A stretch of 21,725 nucleotides of DNA from a virus (IMGVR_UViG_3300025311_000019:1-21725); one strand, 5' to 3'. Shown: positions 6,561 through 13,813, counted from the first letter of the stretch. Notes: generated from the sequence alone by a model not told the origin. Numbers and translations: made by a program.

Positions 6561-6782
6561 ATGGCTAATCATCTTGATATCAACGCGGAGGAAATCCGCG
6601 ACTGGGCAGCGCAGGCGCGCTACGTGATGCTCGCGGCGCGCAGCCTGGAGAACGGTCCGCCGACGGACAAAATGGAGCGCATCAACTGCATGCTCTACCT
6701 GCTGGAAGTGGCGGAGGATCTGGCGGAACGCGCCGAGAACGCGGCGGACCACCTGGCAACGTTCCTGCGGGAGCCCGCATGA
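6561..6782 (+). CDS. Small acidic helical protein, cargo gene 1
   Basis: 73 aa, not recognised. It is acidic and almost wholly helical in appearance, with heptad-like spacing in the second half (LLEVAEDLAERAENAADHLATF), suggesting a coiled coil or helical dimer. There is one Cys (44) and no signal or membrane segment. ATG 6561 has AAAGGAG at proper spacing, which the leader can mask. Its stop overlaps the next start as ATGA. The plus-strand orientation, own promoter and coupling support a real gene. A partner or antitoxin-like role is possible but not shown. Confidence 0.75.
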   Translation: MANHLDINAEEIRDWAAQARYVMLAARSLENGPPTDKMERINCMLYLLEVAEDLAERAENAADHLATFLREPA

Positions 6783-6940
6783 AGCCCGCCACGATCCTGC
6801 ACTGCCTGCGCGAGCTGCTGGCGTTACTGCATGCCGCCGTGCTTGCCCATCCCGATCCGCGCGCCGTGGCCGCCACGCTGCGCGCCCTGGCCGCCGAGTC
6901 GCAACGGCTGGCCTCGAAGCTGGACAGGAGGCTGTCATGA
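6779..6940 (+). CDS. Small helical protein, cargo gene 2
   Basis: 53 aa (MKPATILHCLRELLALLHAA...), not recognised. It starts inside the stop of the 73-aa gene (ATGA) and its own stop overlaps the next frame the same way. It is Leu/Ala-rich, with two amphipathic helices split by 'HPDPRA' at about residues 24-29 and a basic C-terminus (SKLDRRLS). The preceding gene is acidic, so the two products could form a complex; this is inference. It has no signal peptide, and its helices contain too many charged residues to be clearly membrane-spanning. Confidence 0.65.
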   Translation: MKPATILHCLRELLALLHAAVLAHPDPRAVAATLRALAAESQRLASKLDRRLS

Positions 6941-7026
6941 ACAGCTTGTCCACAGCTTGTGCACTTATCATCAGGCGCGAGGTGGTAAATAATCCCAGCT
7001 CACTAATCGAAAGGATGCTGCCGTGA
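6937..7026 (+). CDS. 29-aa micro-ORF, cargo gene 3
   Basis: ATG 6937 opens a 29-codon frame (MNSLSTACALIIRREVVNNP...) with an excellent AGGAGG 6 bases upstream. It overlaps the previous stop as ATGA, and its own TGA overlaps the GTG start of the 243-aa gene (GTGA). It may be a true micro-protein or only a coupling leader for the next gene. It also spans the DnaA-box-like repeats and a possible internal promoter. Not recognised. Confidence 0.45.
   Translation: MNSLSTACALIIRREVVNNPSSLIERMLP
6946..6964 (+). repeat. DnaA-box-like site and short tandem repeat
   Basis: TTGTCCACA at 6946-6954 resembles a DnaA box. It lies in an 11-bp tandem repeat, AGCTTGTCCAC then AGCTTGTGCAC. TT(G/A)TCCACAGCTT recurs in the same orientation at 7841-7853, so the two copies flank the 243-aa gene. 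DnaA binding is inferred from the 9-mer only. Confidence 0.4.
6965..6993 (+). promoter_or_regulatory. Possible internal promoter for the 243-aa gene
   Basis: TTATCA (6965-6970), a 17-bp spacer and AATAAT (6988-6993, five of six consensus bases) lie 30 bp before the GTG start. This would allow the antirepressor-like gene to be transcribed without the leader-controlled promoter. The 29-aa frame runs through it, so both readings are possible. Confidence 0.45.
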
Positions 7027-7754
7027 GTGTTCATCCCATGTACCCAATGCAGGTAGGCAAGCAGAAGGTAATGATCGTCGACGCCTTCGGGCGCATGTAT
7101 GTGCCGCTGCGCAGTCTTTTTACGTTGACGCTCGAAGCCGCATGGTCGAGCTCACGCGCCAAGGCGGTGAGGCAAATGGAAACCCGGTTGCAGTTAAAAA
7201 CCCTCACGGTCGCCGCGGCAAGCGGGCGCATCAGCATGCAGCCGTGCCTGCGCGCGTCGCGGCTGACGGCTTTCTTGTGGACGCTCAGGCCAGGAAAACC
7301 CGAAACACGGGCGCGACTCGCAGCGCTACAGGACGAATGGGAGACCGCGTTACTGAACCGCCTCAAGCTCAACGATACGGAGCTTGACGATGCACCCGTC
7401 GGAGCAGTTGCCGACCTGGTCGAAAATGCGCGGCGTCCGTTGTTGAAGGAACTGGAGGTGGTGCGCGGCGATTTGGCGAAAGGCGGGTTCAGGACGGGGC
7501 CGGACCTTACGATGCGCGACGCCGCATTACGGAGGTGGGGTACCCAAAAAGGCAAAGCCCTGACGACGGATGATTTCTTGGCAATGGCGGAAATGGGGCA
7601 AGAGGGCAGCAGCCCGTCCGAGATCGCCAAGGCGGCCGGATGTTCACGGACGGCCGTCAGCCTGTTCCTGTACGGCAAACTACCCACCAAAGCCGCCGTC
7701 GAGGCCGTCAAAATCCTCAAAACTCGCGGATGGGTGCCAAGGGTCGCCTCGTAG
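7023..7754 (+). CDS. Antirepressor-like DNA-binding protein, cargo gene 4
   Basis: 243 aa from a GTG start (AAAGGA 9 bases upstream; ATG 7038 is a later alternative). Residues about 13-110 resemble the N-terminal domain of P22-type antirepressors: 'VDAFGRMYVPLRSLFTLTLEAAWSS', then 'ISMQPCLRASRLTAFLWTLRP' and 'RLAALQDEWETALLNRL'. Residues about 197-218 (SPSEIAKAAGCSRTAVSLFL) form a clear helix-turn-helix. The two parts suggest a regulator of phage or host genes. It is the last gene of the plus-strand unit and is followed by a strong terminator. The exact target is unknown. Confidence 0.68.
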   Translation: MSVHPMYPMQVGKQKVMIVDAFGRMYVPLRSLFTLTLEAAWSSSRAKAVRQMETRLQLKTLTVAAASGRISMQPCLRASRLTAFLWTLRPGKPETRARLAALQDEWETALLNRLKLNDTELDDAPVGAVADLVENARRPLLKELEVVRGDLAKGGFRTGPDLTMRDAALRRWGTQKGKALTTDDFLAMAEMGQEGSSPSEIAKAAGCSRTAVSLFLYGKLPTKAAVEAVKILKTRGWVPRVAS

Positions 7755-7840
7755 CCCTCACGCCACCGCCCGTTCATGCGCATAAACAAGCGCCAGGCGC
7801 GGCGATCGCGTAATAGGTAAGGGTAGGTAGCCACAAAGAG

Positions 7841-7853
7841 TTATCCACAGCTT
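7841..7853 (+). repeat. DnaA-box-like site, second copy
   Basis: TTATCCACA (7841-7849) is a perfect match to the DnaA-box consensus, and the longer TTATCCACAGCTT matches 6946-6958 at 12 of 13 bases in the same orientation. It lies between the 243-aa gene and its terminator. A protein-binding role or a trace of recombination are both possible. Confidence 0.45.
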
Positions 7854-7868
7854 AAAACCCGCTTAAAC

Positions 7869-7894
7869 GCCCCGGCCCCTCCGGGGCTTTTTTT
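7869..7894 (+). terminator. Intrinsic terminator of the cargo island
   Basis: The 7-bp stem GCCCCGG (7869-7875) and CCGGGGC (7881-7887) has a CCCCT loop and is followed by seven T residues (7888-7894). It ends the plus-strand unit and faces the end of the first late block, so it may also slow minus-strand transcription, although only a short T-run follows on that side. Confidence 0.85.
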
Positions 7895-7982
7895 CGGGCT
7901 TCGGGTCGGCTACACTGCAAGTGCGGGCGCGACACGGTGATATTCCCCCGGCCGTAGCACGGCAGTGATGCCGGAGCGCCAT

Positions 7983-8018
7983 GTGGGGTTGCCGGGAAAC
8001 CGGACTGGGGGGCCCCAC
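7983..8018. other. Nested hairpin downstream of gpF
   Basis: An outer pairing GTGGGG (7983-7988) with CCCCAC (8013-8018) encloses CCGG-GAAA-CCGG. It lies just after the gpF stop on the minus strand, in the gap 7755-8036, which otherwise holds only the DnaA-like site and the plus-strand terminator. It could help end or stabilise the first late transcript. No T-run follows. Confidence 0.35.
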
Positions 8019-8036
8019 CGCCCGCATCCCCGCGCA

Positions 8037-9233
8037 TCACTTCTTCGCCTTCTTCAAGAGGCGCTTGATTTCCTCGTTGCGCTTCACTTCCTTGCTCGAC
8101 AGCCGCCGGAAGCTGGTCATGAACGCGGCGCGGCCGGTCTGCGTGGCCTTGATGACCGTGACGTAGCCTTCTTCTTCGAGCAGGAACAGCATCGCCGTGG
8201 CGGATTCCTGCACGGCCTGCCCGCGCGCCAGGGCGTCCTGGACGTAGCGGTACTCGGCGGCGGCGATCTCCGGGTGCTCGGCGGCCTGCTTGGCCATCGT
8301 CGCCGCCGACAGGCGCACCACGTCGGTGGCGAGCGCCAGATCGGCGGCGTGATTGGCGCGCAGCACGCCGATCGGCCAGTCGCCGGCCGGGGCCTGCGCC
8401 CAGGCGGCGAAGGCTTCGCCCGAGAGCGAGGCGACGGCGGCGGGACGCAGATCGGCCGGGAGCTGTTCGAGCTTGCCGGCCAGGGCGCCGACCAGGCTGG
8501 CGCGGCGGCCGCCCGGCGGGTAGTTGAATTCGGGGTCCACGCCGGCCGGCACGCGGCTGGTTTCGCCGGTGCGCTGGTTGGTGTAGTCGAGGTAACGCTC
8601 GGCCGGCGCCTGGCCGACCTTGAGGCCGTGGCGGTCGATCTGGCGCCGCCCCAATTGAATCCAGCGACATTTGCAGCCCCAGGCCTTGACCGGTGAATGC
8701 GCGGCCACCCACGGATCATCCACCGGCAGCACCAGGCCATCCCACGCGGCGTGTTCCTTGCGTTCGTGCGCGCTGGGTGTGTGGTCGTACATCAGGTACG
8801 GCATGCTGGCCTTGGCTTCCTGGATGCGCTCCCACTGGCCTTCGCTGTGCGCGGTGCGCAGATTGGTGTCGTAGATCACCTTGAGCCGGCGCGGGCTGCC
8901 GAGCTGCACGTCCTTGAGTTGGCCGTCGGCCGGATCGGCCATCGTGGCGCGGCCCCACCAGCCGCGCTTGACCAGCTCGGGCTTGAGCCCGGCCTTGAAG
9001 GTCTCGAAGGTGGTGCCGTTGGCGATCGCGCCGTCGACATAGGTACGGATCTCGCGCAGCAGATCCACCTGCATGGCCTTGGCCACAGTGAAGGCGGCCT
9101 GGTGTTCCTCCTGCCAGACATCGCGATGGTCGAAGCCGATGGCGTAACCCTTCTGGCGGAAAAAGGCGATGGCCTCCTCCGGCGGGCGCAGCCCCAGGCG
9201 GATGGCCGGCTCAGTTGCCATCTCAGTTGCCAT
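8037..9233 (-). CDS. F: Minor head protein (Mu gpF-like) with C-terminal BECR nuclease-like domain
   Basis: 398 aa from ATG 9233; a second ATG at 9221 is an alternative created by a 12-bp duplication. Residues about 1-240 are the Phage_Mu_F domain: 'EAIAFFRQKGY', 'VIYDTNLRTAHSEGQWERIQ', 'YLMYDHTPSAHERKEHAAWDG', 'WGCKCRWIQL'. The protein is a minor head component needed for capsid morphogenesis. Residues about 285-390, 'DVVRLSAATMAKQAAEHPE...VTVIKATQTGRAAFMTSFRRL', resemble the phage BECR-type (PBECR) RNase-like domains fused to such proteins. It is the last gene of late block 1. Confidence 0.87.
   Translation of the reverse strand: MATEMATEPAIRLGLRPPEEAIAFFRQKGYAIGFDHRDVWQEEHQAAFTVAKAMQVDLLREIRTYVDGAIANGTTFETFKAGLKPELVKRGWWGRATMADPADGQLKDVQLGSPRRLKVIYDTNLRTAHSEGQWERIQEAKASMPYLMYDHTPSAHERKEHAAWDGLVLPVDDPWVAAHSPVKAWGCKCRWIQLGRRQIDRHGLKVGQAPAERYLDYTNQRTGETSRVPAGVDPEFNYPPGGRRASLVGALAGKLEQLPADLRPAAVASLSGEAFAAWAQAPAGDWPIGVLRANHAADLALATDVVRLSAATMAKQAAEHPEIAAAEYRYVQDALARGQAVQESATAMLFLLEEEGYVTVIKATQTGRAAFMTSFRRLSSKEVKRNEEIKRLLKKAKK
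9210..9233 (-). repeat. 12-bp tandem duplication at the portal/gpF junction
   Basis: ATGGCAACTGAG occurs twice in a row on the minus strand (copies at 9233-9222 and 9221-9210). Each copy carries a potential gpF start, and the first contains the portal stop TGA. The duplication gives gpF the N-terminus MATEMATEP and two possible starts. Confidence 0.9.
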
Positions 9234-10800
9234 TGATTCGGCCCCAGACCACGGCCGCGAAATCGCCCTGGGCGATCTGCGCGGCCAGCGCCGCGGCATC
9301 CATCTGCGCTATGACGGCCGGCAGGCGCTCGCGGAACTGCTCCAGGCTGGCGCATTCGTCGGCCAGGCGCTCGATGGGCGTAACGAGCGGATCGAGCACA
9401 GGCTGCCATTCGCTGCCCATGTCGGCGGCGAGCCAATCCAGCTCGTCCTGGGTTTCGTCGGCGGCGCCCTGGGCTTTCAGCGCCGCGCGGGCGGCGGCCG
9501 GATCGGGCGGCGGCTTGCCGCCCTGGCCCGCCGTGTCGCCAGCGCCGACTTCCTTGCCCAGGGTCGCCTCGCCCTCGGCCGGCTCGGGAATACGCAGCTT
9601 CTCGTGCACCCACTTGACCGGGATCGTCCTCATGCCGGACGTGGTCAGCTTGTCGAGCCCGTCGGCCAGCGTGGCGATGTCGGCGGCCTCGCCGGTATCG
9701 AACACCAGGCGCGCGCAGCGGGACAGGCTGTCGACGCCGCGGTTGAGCGCCAGCAGCGGATAGAGGACATCGCGCGTGGCCGTGCCGGCGATCTGGCGCG
9801 CATCCGCATTGCGAATATCCTTGCGCACCTCGTTGTGCAGATCGGCCACGCCCGAGCCCATGCCGGTGGCCTTGGCCTCGGCGGAGAGCACCTGGCCGAG
9901 AATGGCCTTGCTCTGCGCGCCCTCGGCCCAGCCGACCATCGCCAGGTGCGGCGTGCCGCTGCCGTCGGCGGTGACCTTGTTGATCTCGATGGCCATGTCG
10001 GCCGGCATGATGGCGCGCGCATCGTGGCCCAGGGCCGTGACGGCGCGCATCAGGCTGGCTTTTTCGTCCTGGCTGGCGCCCTGGTAGTACTTGCCCAGCA
10101 CGATCGGCAGGCCGTAGGTTTCCAGGAACTCCGCGAAATCGCCGATGCCATAGGCTTTGTAGAGGAAGGGCCAGACCAGGGCGCGGTACAGGCCCATGCG
10201 GCCCTGGTAGCCGGTCTTCGCCTTGCCGTGGGTGTGCATGACCCAGCCGAAGGGGGCCAGCGGCGCGCCGTCGGCGCTGGCGTCCTGCAAGCGCAGCTCG
10301 CGGCGATGGCGGTCGAGGCGGAACCATTCCTGCGGGCGCGGGAAGAAGGCCGGCAGCCATTCCTTACCCTCCTGCCGCCATTCCAGTTCGACCGGGGCAA
10401 AGCCGTGGCCCACACCCTCCATCGCCGCCAGCAGCAGATCCTCGAACGGATCCACGGCGTCGGTCAGCACTTCCTTGAGCCACTCCGCGTCGGCCTTCTC
10501 CTTGGCCGTGGCGTTACGCGGCGGAACGATATCCCAGTCCAGGCCCATCACGGCGTTCTTGCGTTTGCCTATCTCGCACAGCAGGTGCGCATCGCGTTCC
10601 TCCATATCGGCGAACAGCCGGTGCTGGGCGGTGAGGTCGCCGTCGTCGGCCTGCCGCAGCACAGTGGACAGGCGCGCCGGCGTCAGCCCGGCGAGCATCG
10701 GGGTCAGGAAGCGGTTCTCCAGCATCGCAATACGGCTGGTCTGCGCCTCCTTGAGGACGCCGGTGTCGATCGGATTGCCGTACTGGTCAAGAATCTTCAT
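9223..10800 (-). CDS. Portal protein (Mu gp29-like, DUF935)
   Basis: 525 aa from ATG 10800; a TTG two codons earlier is also in frame but less likely. Family marks are 'DGDLTAQHRLFADMEERDAHLLCEIGKRKNAVMGLDWDIVPP' at about 50-95, 'VGHGFAPVELEW', 'KAYGIGDFAEFLETYGLPIVLGKY' and 'LHNEVRKDIRNADARQIAGT'. Portals form the ring at one capsid vertex through which DNA is packaged. The last ~100 residues are acidic and Ala/Gly-rich. It starts 2 bp after the terminase stop and overlaps the gpF start by 11 bp, the Mu order gp28-gp29-F. Confidence 0.93.
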   Translation of the reverse strand: MKILDQYGNPIDTGVLKEAQTSRIAMLENRFLTPMLAGLTPARLSTVLRQADDGDLTAQHRLFADMEERDAHLLCEIGKRKNAVMGLDWDIVPPRNATAKEKADAEWLKEVLTDAVDPFEDLLLAAMEGVGHGFAPVELEWRQEGKEWLPAFFPRPQEWFRLDRHRRELRLQDASADGAPLAPFGWVMHTHGKAKTGYQGRMGLYRALVWPFLYKAYGIGDFAEFLETYGLPIVLGKYYQGASQDEKASLMRAVTALGHDARAIMPADMAIEINKVTADGSGTPHLAMVGWAEGAQSKAILGQVLSAEAKATGMGSGVADLHNEVRKDIRNADARQIAGTATRDVLYPLLALNRGVDSLSRCARLVFDTGEAADIATLADGLDKLTTSGMRTIPVKWVHEKLRIPEPAEGEATLGKEVGAGDTAGQGGKPPPDPAAARAALKAQGAADETQDELDWLAADMGSEWQPVLDPLVTPIERLADECASLEQFRERLPAVIAQMDAAALAAQIAQGDFAAVVWGRINGN

Positions 10801-10802
10801 GG

Positions 10803-12356
10803 TCAAAACATCCTGCGGCTGTCGCCGCTGTAGTCGTCGCGGGAGTCGGCGCCGGTGCCGCTGGAGTCGGCGCTGGCGCTACGGCGCGGCATGGCGACAT
10901 AGCCGTCGCACACGGCAATCGCTTCGGAACGGCTGGCGGCATATGCCAGCAGGTAGGCAACACCGGCATCGCCGTGGCGCTGCTGACCATCCTTGCCTTT
11001 GGTGCGCGCGTCCGGCAGCAGCGGGATGCCCTTCACCACCTGGAAGGCGCGCAGATCGTCGAGATGATCGGAATCGCGGATCAGTTCGATGGTCTGATCT
11101 TCCAGACCGGCCTTGAAGGGCGCGGTATTGTCGCGATACCACGGCTGGGACAGCATGACCGCCTCGACGCGCGCCTCGCCCCACTTCTGCACCGCCTTCT
11201 CGGCGAGGTACTGGCCGTTGCCGCGTGCGTCGAGCTTGCCGGCAAAGAATCTAGGCAGGCGCTCGCCGATGTAGAACAGGGCCTCGCGCTGCTGATCGAA
11301 TGGGCAGTTGGACAGTTCCAGGGCGAAGACGAAGCGGCGGCGCAGTTGCTGGGTGATCTGGAAGGCCAGCAGGACGGAGAGGTCGCCATTGCGGCCGAAG
11401 TCCATGCCGAAGCCGCTGCGCAGTCCGGCATCGAGCGTGGCCAGCACCGGCAGCAGCTCGGCCTCCAGCCAATCGCGCATCTCTGCCGTGCGCAGGTGCT
11501 CGGGCCAGAGCGCGAAATCCTTGGCCGGCGGCTTCCAGCGCAGCACGGGCGCATCCAGCATGCGCGCCTCGATCAGCGCGCGGGAGAGCCAGGCACCGCC
11601 GCTGTTGCTGGGCACGCAGTCGAGTTCTTCCTCGGCGTCGGCGCCGTACTGGTCGTAGATGCCCTTGATCCATGCGGCCTTGCTGGCTTCGTCCGGCGCC
11701 TGGCCGGTGCGCAAACAGACCCGCTCGTAGAGGCCATCGGCGACCGCGTCGCGAAAGGCGACCCGGTGCAGCGAATAGGGCTTTTTGCCGGCGCGGATGT
11801 CCAGGCACAGCGCGTTGAATGGATTGTCGGCGCCATTGTGTGTTGAGATGACGTGCACCTCGCCACCCCAGATCAGTAACGCCAGCGCCGCCTTGAGCAG
11901 TTCTTTCTGGTCGCTGTGAAACGCGAACTCGTCGAGAATGACGCGGCCCTGCTTGCCGCGCAGGTTGCGCGGCGCGGAAGACAGCGCCTCGATACGCCAG
12001 CCGGAGGCGAAGCGCAGGGTGTAGACGAAGATGGATTTCCGCTCCTCGCCCTCAAGCCAGACCTCTTCGGTCTCGGCAATCTCCCCGGCGGCGATGGAAT
12101 AGGCCTTGGCGAACTCGGCGCAATCCTTGATGAACTCCTGCGCCATTTCCTTCATGTAGCCGATGTAGAAGGCGTTCATGCCGGACTGGCTGGCGGCGAG
12201 CAGCGCGGTGTCCGCCGCCTCGGCCCAGGAGAGGCCGATGCGGCGGCTCTTTTCGATGACCTTGACCTGGGCGCGATCCGCCGTCCAGCGCTGCTGGTAG
12301 CCCAGCAGGGCCATCGGCGTGCGCGCCTCGCGCGGCTCGGGAACCAGGGGCATCAT
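10803..12356 (-). CDS. Terminase large subunit (Mu gp28-like)
   Basis: 517 aa. The ATPase has a Walker A-like 'EKSRRIGLSWAEA' (about 35-47), Walker B 'RVILDEFAFH' (138-147) and coupling motif 'ISTHNG' (170-175). The nuclease domain starts near residue 315 with 'GMDFGRNGDLSV', whose Asp residues are the expected metal ligands. The enzyme pumps DNA into the prohead and makes the headful cut. The C-terminus (about 470-517) is Ser/Asp-rich. The start overlaps the gp27-like stop by 4 bp. All key motifs are present. Confidence 0.94.
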   Translation of the reverse strand: MMPLVPEPREARTPMALLGYQQRWTADRAQVKVIEKSRRIGLSWAEAADTALLAASQSGMNAFYIGYMKEMAQEFIKDCAEFAKAYSIAAGEIAETEEVWLEGEERKSIFVYTLRFASGWRIEALSSAPRNLRGKQGRVILDEFAFHSDQKELLKAALALLIWGGEVHVISTHNGADNPFNALCLDIRAGKKPYSLHRVAFRDAVADGLYERVCLRTGQAPDEASKAAWIKGIYDQYGADAEEELDCVPSNSGGAWLSRALIEARMLDAPVLRWKPPAKDFALWPEHLRTAEMRDWLEAELLPVLATLDAGLRSGFGMDFGRNGDLSVLLAFQITQQLRRRFVFALELSNCPFDQQREALFYIGERLPRFFAGKLDARGNGQYLAEKAVQKWGEARVEAVMLSQPWYRDNTAPFKAGLEDQTIELIRDSDHLDDLRAFQVVKGIPLLPDARTKGKDGQQRHGDAGVAYLLAYAASRSEAIAVCDGYVAMPRRSASADSSGTGADSRDDYSGDSRRMF

Positions 12357-12967
12357 CCTTTGCCCAGGATCTTGTTGCGGATCTGTTCGGCGGAATCGTC
12401 GGACAGGCCGCCCGCCTTGGCGGACTCGACGGCGCCGGCGGCGCGGGCGCGGGCGCGCAGCTCTTCGAGCCCGGCGGCGATCTGCATTTTTTTGGCGGCG
12501 GCAAAGCCGTCGAGCAGTTCGGCCAGCACCATGCCCTTGACGGGCGCGACCTCTCCCGCCCAGGCGGCCAGCGATTTCAGCATATCGACACCGATGGCGC
12601 GCGCGCTGGCTTCCGGCATGAACTGCTTGGCGGCCGCATTGAGCTTGGCGACGGTATCGCCCAGTGAGGCGAGCGCCTTGGCGGCCTCGATCGGATCATT
12701 CGCTGCGCCGGCGCCGGTAATGATGGCCTCGCAGCGCAGCAGCCCTGCGGCGATGATGCGCCCCAGGGCCTGCTCGATGCCGCCGCCGGAGACGATCATG
12801 GACGCCTTCTGGAAAGCATCCCAGTCGTCGCCCGCGGCCTTGGCGGCCCGGTACCAGTTGCGCGCCGTGGGATGCGGCACGCCGATCTTGTCGGCGGCCG
12901 CCTCCAGCGGCAGGCCGCCGATGTAGGCGGCGCGCAGTTTGACCTTCTTGTCGGGCGAGTGGGCCAT
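12353..12967 (-). CDS. DUF1804 family protein, probable terminase small subunit (Mu gp27-like)
   Basis: 204 aa. The N-terminus 'KKVKLRAAYIGGLPLEAAADKIGVPHPTARNWYRAAKAAGDDWDAFQKA' (about 7-55) is a helix-turn-helix typical of DUF1804. It is followed by a long Ala-rich helical region. In Mu the gp27-type protein precedes the large terminase and is thought to be the small subunit that recognises phage DNA. The TGATG overlap upstream and ATGA overlap downstream put it in a tightly coupled set. Confidence 0.85.
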   Translation of the reverse strand: MAHSPDKKVKLRAAYIGGLPLEAAADKIGVPHPTARNWYRAAKAAGDDWDAFQKASMIVSGGGIEQALGRIIAAGLLRCEAIITGAGAANDPIEAAKALASLGDTVAKLNAAAKQFMPEASARAIGVDMLKSLAAWAGEVAPVKGMVLAELLDGFAAAKKMQIAAGLEELRARARAAGAVESAKAGGLSDDSAEQIRNKILGKG

Positions 12968-13215
12968 CAGAACAAGGCCCGCAGGCGGTCGACGTGCTCG
13001 CGCCCTTCGGCGGTCAGCATCACGCGATCGCCCTCCAGGCGCAGCGCGCCGATGTCGGCCAGCACGCGCAGATCGGCGCGCACGCGGTCGAGCGTGGCCG
13101 GAACGTTGTGCACGCTCTCCAGCTCGTCGCGCAGCTCACGCGCCACGCTGGCGCCGCCGGCGAAGGCGAGCGAGGCGAGCAGGCTGTTGCGGCGCTTGCG
13201 ATCGTCATCGATCAT
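12967..13215 (-). CDS. Winged-helix-like phage protein (Mu gp26-like, VpaChn25_0724 family)
   Basis: 82 aa. The pattern 'RRNSLLASLAFAGGASVARELRDELESVHN' then 'LDRVRADLRVLADIGALRLEGDRVMLTAEGREHVD' fits a winged-helix fold ending in a beta-hairpin wing. Small proteins of this family lie before the gp27-like gene in Mu-like phages. The role is not known; DNA binding during packaging is plausible. The start overlaps the DUF2730-like stop as ATGA. Confidence 0.75.
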   Translation of the reverse strand: MIDDDRKRRNSLLASLAFAGGASVARELRDELESVHNVPATLDRVRADLRVLADIGALRLEGDRVMLTAEGREHVDRLRALF

Positions 13216-13553
13216 TTCAGACCCTTCTCCGTGATGCGCGACAGGATCATGCGCACGGTGGCATCGATCGAATCGAGCTTGCCGCCTTGGGCCGAGACCT
13301 GTTGATTGACTTTATTGACCTCGGTGTAGAGGTCGCCCAAGTCGCCGTGCGTGGGCGCCTGTTCGGCATGGGCTTCGAGGTGGGCAATGCGCTCGCCGTG
13401 GCCGTCGATCTTTTCCTCAAGCCCGGTTTCCATTTCGGTGATGCGCTCATTGGTCACCCGGTTCTTGTTGGCGATATAGACGTAGACGCTGCAACTGCCA
13501 ACGACGACGAACTCCAGCACCTGGAGCATGAATTTGGCGGTATCGAGATCCAT
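13212..13553 (-). CDS. Membrane-anchored coiled-coil protein (DUF2730, Mu gp25-like)
   Basis: 113 aa from ATG 13553; the frame is open further upstream, but this start overlaps the zinc-finger gene stop as TGATG. Residues about 8-27 (FMLQVLEFVVVGSCSVYVYI) are a transmembrane segment. Residues about 35-105 are a coiled coil (ITEMETGLEEKIDGHGERIAHLEAHA...). This layout matches DUF2730 proteins located between the lysis and terminase genes of Mu-like phages. The function is unknown. Confidence 0.75.
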   Translation of the reverse strand: MDLDTAKFMLQVLEFVVVGSCSVYVYIANKNRVTNERITEMETGLEEKIDGHGERIAHLEAHAEQAPTHGDLGDLYTEVNKVNQQVSAQGGKLDSIDATVRMILSRITEKGLK

Positions 13554-13813
13554 CAGCTCACGGCCCTTTCGAGATCGGTTTGACAGGTGATGCAGGTTTG
13601 CACGCCCGGCACCGCGCGGCGCCGGGCGACGGGAATGAGGGATTCGCAGACGCGGCAATGGGAGGCCGAGTCCTCGACGGTTTTCGCCTGCCCGAGAAAC
13701 GGAAACCCAGGCGCGCAAGGCGCGGCGAGGCCGGCGCGCCGGGCTTGGCGCTGTAACGCGACCTGGCGCTGTTGCTCTTCGATTTCAGAAGCACGGTCGA
13801 ATACATCGGTCAC
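13553..13813 (-). CDS. DksA/TraR-family C4 zinc-finger protein
   Basis: 86 aa. The zinc finger is CxxC at residues 53-56 (CRVC) and 74-77 (CITC), with 'IPVARRRAVPGVQTC' between them, the signature of DksA/TraR proteins. The N-terminus (about 1-30) is a Gln/Arg-rich helix. Family members bind the RNA polymerase secondary channel; phage versions of this size resemble TraR. Being in the late block it would act late, if it binds polymerase at all. Overlaps join it to both neighbours. Confidence 0.82.
   Translation of the reverse strand: MTDVFDRASEIEEQQRQVALQRQARRAGLAAPCAPGFPFLGQAKTVEDSASHCRVCESLIPVARRRAVPGVQTCITCQTDLERAVS

Noticed and set aside
6225-7034. A 269-codon minus-strand frame covering the cargo leader and small genes
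   Set aside because: It runs through promoter, terminator and ribosome binding site elements of the plus strand, has no Shine-Dalgarno and looks like a shadow.
7031-7834. A 267-codon minus-strand frame opposite the antirepressor-like gene
   Set aside because: The plus-strand frame has a promoter, ribosome binding site, terminator and recognisable domains. The minus frame is Ser/Arg-rich with no clear start signal.
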